Part shown: piece by piece, positions 61,481-64,000 of the stretch
Numbering within the stretch: position 1 is the stretch's first letter
Layout of the letters: each line of letters begins with the position of its first letter
Assembly (NCBI GenBank): GCA_964551735.1
Contig: CAZKEF010000022.1
Span: 36,981 to 100,980, forward strand
Reading direction: 5' to 3'
DNA from: DAOUAT01 sp964551735
Lineage (GTDB): Bacteria; Chloroflexota; Anaerolineae; CG2-30-64-16
DNA length: 64,000 nucleotides
Translations under genes and position numbers: made by a program
The notes under the pieces: generated by a model
The model's database searches: none
What the model saw: only the letters and a program-made list of their open reading frames with translations
What the model was told of the DNA's origin: nothing

Positions 61481-62750
61481 ATGGCGCCGGTGCAAATGCA
61501 GCTTGACCTGGCCGGCGCACCCCAGGCGTTCGCGTGGGCCGGCGCCTGGCATCCCATCGCCGCCATCGCCAAACGCTGGCGCGTGCGGGCCGGCTGGTGG
61601 ACGCCCGCAGCCGAGTTCTGGCGCGCGGCGCAGGCGCGGGGCGTCAAGCCCATTATCGGCGCGGAGGTGACGCTGGCCCACGGCTCGCACTTGACGCTGC
61701 TGGCCGAGACGGGGGCGGGCTACGCCAACCTCAGCCGGCTGATCTCGGTCGGGCAATTGGCCGGCGCGAAGGGTGCGCCGGTGCTCACCATCGAGGACGT
61801 GTCGCGTCACGCCGGGGGCCTGCTCTGCTTAGCCGGCTGCCGGCAGGGCGCGGTGGCGCAGGCGGTCCTGGCCGATGATTGGGGCCGTGCGCGGCGCGCC
61901 GCCGGCGTGGGCGTGGCGGCGACCAACAACGTCCATTACGCGACCGTAGATGGCCACCGCCTGCACGATGTGCTTACCGCCACACGACATAATGTGCCGC
62001 TCGCCGATCCTTCGACGGGCTCAGGACAAGGCCTGGGCGCGCGGCAGCGGCCGAACAGCGAGTTCTACCTGAAGGGCGCCGCCGAGATGGCCGCCTTGTT
62101 CACCGAATGTCCCGCCGCGCTAACTGCCACCCAGGCCATCGCCGAGCGCTGCGATGTCTCCCTCGATTTCTCCCGCCGCCGACTGCCTGCCTTTCCATCC
62201 CGTTCCGAAACCTTCCCGCACGGCATCCCGCCGGGTGAGACCGCGTTCAGTCACCTCTACGCCCTGGCCCACGCCGGGCTGGTCGCCAAACTGAGCCCGG
62301 TCACGCCGCCTGCGGTCAAGCAGTTGGCCCACGAGCTGGCCGTCATCGAAGCGGCCGGCCTGGCCGACTACTTCCTGATCGTCTGGGACATCGTGCGCGA
62401 GGCGCGCGGCCGTGGCATCCGCGGCCAGGGCCGCGGCTCGGCCGCCAATTCCCTCGTGGCTTACGTCCTGGGCATCACGCCAGTGGACCCGCTGGCGTAC
62501 AACCTGCTGTTCGAGCGCTTCCTCAGCGACCGGACCGATACGATGCCCGATACCGACCTGGACTTCGACCGCGACCGCCGGGACGAGGTGATCGCCTACG
62601 TCTACGAGCGTTACGGCCGCGAGCACACGGCGTTGGTTTGCAACGTCGTCACCTATCAGCCGCGGTTGGCGGTGCGCGACGCCGCGCGGGCGCTGGGCTA
62701 CCCGGCGGAGGAGTTGGGAAGAATCAGCGCATGGGCGATTGAGCGAATCA
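61481..62750 (+). pseudogene. Internal fragment of an error-prone DNA polymerase III alpha (DnaE2-like), joined to a DUF6504-like piece
   Basis: From about 61607 the frame encodes EFWRAAQARGVKPIIGAEVT and LTLLAETGAGYANLSRLISV, the later part of a DnaE2 PHP domain; the first PHP motifs are missing. A second internal gap lies between GRARRAAG and VAATNNVHYATVDGHRLHDV. The polymerase core is present (GRGSAANSLVAYVLGITPVD; PDTDLDFDRDRRDEVIAYVY with its catalytic aspartates) but the protein breaks off near 62720 and runs into a purine repeat. The first 40 codons (FAWAGAWHPIAAIAKRWRVR then GWWT) look like DUF6504, a domain found next to dnaE2 and imuB, so two neighbours were fused by deletion. More than half of the polymerase is absent; not functional. 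Confidence 0.75.
62009..62031. repeat. In-frame copy of the CTTCGAC..GCTCAGG repeat
   Basis: CCTTCGACGGGCTCAGGACA and three more bases, read in frame as DPSTGSGQG inside the polymerase fragment, between RHNVPLA and LGARQRPNSEFY where relatives have no such residues. Confidence 0.55.
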
Positions 62751-62813
62751 GCGGGGGAGCGGGGGAGAGTGGGAGAGAGGGCGACGGGGAGATAGGGAGA
62801 TGGGGAGATGGGC
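62751..62813. repeat. Purine-rich GGGGAGAT tract, copy 3
   Basis: GGGGGAGAGTGGGAGAGAGG then GGGGAGATAGGGAGATGGGG and GATGGGC. It replaces the downstream part of the polymerase gene. Confidence 0.6.
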
Positions 62814-62862
62814 GTACCAGTTACCCAGGCTACCACCCACCAACTGACCGGAGCCATGTGTC

Positions 62863-63941
62863 ATGTTTATTGCAACGCCGCGAATTGAGATCTACGTTGA
62901 CCGCATCGAAACCAATGCGCGCGCCATCATCGGCCTGTGTAAGGCGCATGGCATCCAGGTGGCCTGCGTCACCAAGGTGATGAGCGCGCATCCCGCCCTC
63001 CTGCATGCGCTTGAGGACGCCGGCGCTGACATGATCGCCGACTCACGCATCCTCAACCTGCAATCCATCGCCAACACCGGGGCCACGCTGCCCACGCTGC
63101 TGTTGCGCTCCGCCACGCCCAGCCGGGTGGCCGACATCGTCCGCTGCGCCGACTATTCGCTTAACTCATCGGCCGAAGCGATGGAGCTGCTGTCACGCGC
63201 CGCCCGGCTGGTGAACCGCGTGCATAAGGTGATCATCATGGTGGATCTGGGCGATCTGCGCGAGGGGATCTGGCCTGACCGGGTCGCCTCGGTGATCCGG
63301 GATGCGATTTCGCTGCGCGGCATCGAGATCGTCGGCCTGGGTGTCAACCTGGCCTGCTATGGTGGGGTCATCCCGACAACCGAAAACATGCAGCAACTGG
63401 TCGATCTGCGCGATGCCTGCCGGAAAGCCACCGGCCACTGCTCAACCTGCTCTCGGGCGGCAACAGCGCCAACCTGTCCCTGCTGGCCAGCGGCGGTATG
63501 CCGCCGGAGATCAACCATCTGCGGATCGGGGAAGCGATTACCCTGGGCCGCAATGTGCTCGACCGCAGCCCCTGGCCCGGCACGCGCCAGGATACCATCT
63601 GGGTCGTCGCGGAGGTCATCGAGGTTGAGCGCAAGCCGTCCGTCCCCATCGGACCGCGCGGCCAGGATGCTTTCGGCGGCCAGGCTGAGTTCGTTGACCG
63701 AGGCATCCGCAAGCGCGCGATCTGCAACATCGGCCGCCAGGATGTGGTCGTGGATGGGATCGCGCCGGAAGACGAGGGGATCATCGTGTTGGGGGGGAGC
63801 AGCGACCACCTGGTGTTGGATGTGGAAGAGGCCGTGACGAACCTGCGGGTCGGGGATGAGATCGGCTTCTTCCCCACTTACGGGTCGCTGCTGGCGGCGA
63901 CGACGTCACCGTACATGCAGAAGGTGGTCATGAAGGGGTAA
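62863..63941 (+). pseudogene. PLP-dependent ornithine/alanine racemase-like gene with one frameshift
   Basis: The first frame (62863 to about 63430) encodes IEIYVDRIETNARAIIGLCK and VACVTKVMSAHPAL, with the PLP lysine in TKV, and IVGLGVNLACYGGVIPTTEN. Near 63430 the reading shifts, and the other frame continues with LLNLLSGGNSANLSLLASGG, INHLRIGEAITLGRNVLDRS and ends YMQKVVMKG at 63941. Together they make a full racemase of about 358 residues of the ornithine racemase (Orr/YhfX-like) branch. GGAG precedes the ATG. A single indel in otherwise intact sequence may be an assembly error, so the gene could be functional. Confidence 0.78.
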
Positions 63942-64000
63942 GTTTCGCCCGGCGCGCGGCGCCCGGGTTTGGCGCGGCGCCGCCCCACTGCGATAATACG

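Noticed and set aside
61229..62813. Purine tracts considered as an insertion sequence with the polymerase as cargo
   Set aside because: No transposase, no inverted ends and no target duplication; the tracts are direct, not inverted.

Overview
The window looks like a chromosomal contig from a high-GC member of the phylum Chloroflexota (Anaerolineae-like). This is inferred from gene families and style, not from a marker gene. Supporting signs are a cyclase-AAA-TPR regulator, solute-binding lipoproteins with long charged VVEKEKIVEKVV-type linkers, secreted GEVED and beta-helix proteins (one ending in a short LPMLVR tail), UroD-family/GH130 sugar loci, and many short dispersed palindromic repeats. 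No rRNA, tRNA, CRISPR array, transposase or phage gene was seen.

Layout. (1) 0-8 kb, minus strand: a class III cyclase/AAA/TPR protein, a SulP anion transporter carrying STAS and cyclic-nucleotide-binding domains, a CruF-like carotenoid protein and an unknown protein cut by the window edge. (2) 8.4-10.6 kb: a small secreted protein and a radical-SAM sulfatase maturase with its own promoter. (3) 10.6-15.4 kb, minus strand: a MoxR/DUF58/DUF4129 operon with membrane partners, followed by a short remnant resembling the end of a GH4 glycosidase. (4) 15.5-22.8 kb: one 2372-residue secreted multidomain protein. (5) 22.9-25.3 kb: a response regulator/histidine kinase pair. (6) 25.5-37.5 kb: a rearranged stretch with an ADP-ribosylglycohydrolase/histidine-kinase chimera, a truncated BTAD regulator, a loose LuxR helix-turn-helix copy, an XRE/NB-ARC/TPR regulator, two paralogous P-loop kinases, a lipoprotein, a beta-helix protein, a broken metzincin protease and the 5' end of a molybdenum-hydroxylase small subunit. 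(7) 37.8-41.8 kb: a 1332-residue secreted GEVED-repeat protein.

(8) 41.9-58.8 kb is the most coherent system. It is a divergent locus arranged around a LacI regulator whose promoter spacer contains a GCGCAA-N4-TTGCGT palindrome. Leftward lie lacI, a Tat-exported lipoprotein with a probable alpha/alpha-barrel, a sugar ABC importer (binding protein and two permeases, no ATPase), two UroD-family proteins and a GH130 enzyme. Rightward lie a UroD protein, a second GH130, two more UroD proteins and a 764-residue protein of unknown family. Four of the five UroD proteins keep the His-x-Cys zinc motif of corrinoid methyltransferases. My reading is uptake and phosphorolysis of a mannoside-type glycan coupled to methyl removal or transfer; this is a hypothesis.

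(9) 58.9-64 kb: a nitroreductase, a Fpg/Nei-like glycosylase lacking the usual Pro2, a small membrane protein, an error-prone polymerase fragment flanked by purine-rich repeats, and a frameshifted ornithine/alanine-racemase-like gene. Several genes carry frameshifts or internal stops. Some may be assembly errors, but the truncations and chimeric joints point to real local rearrangement.
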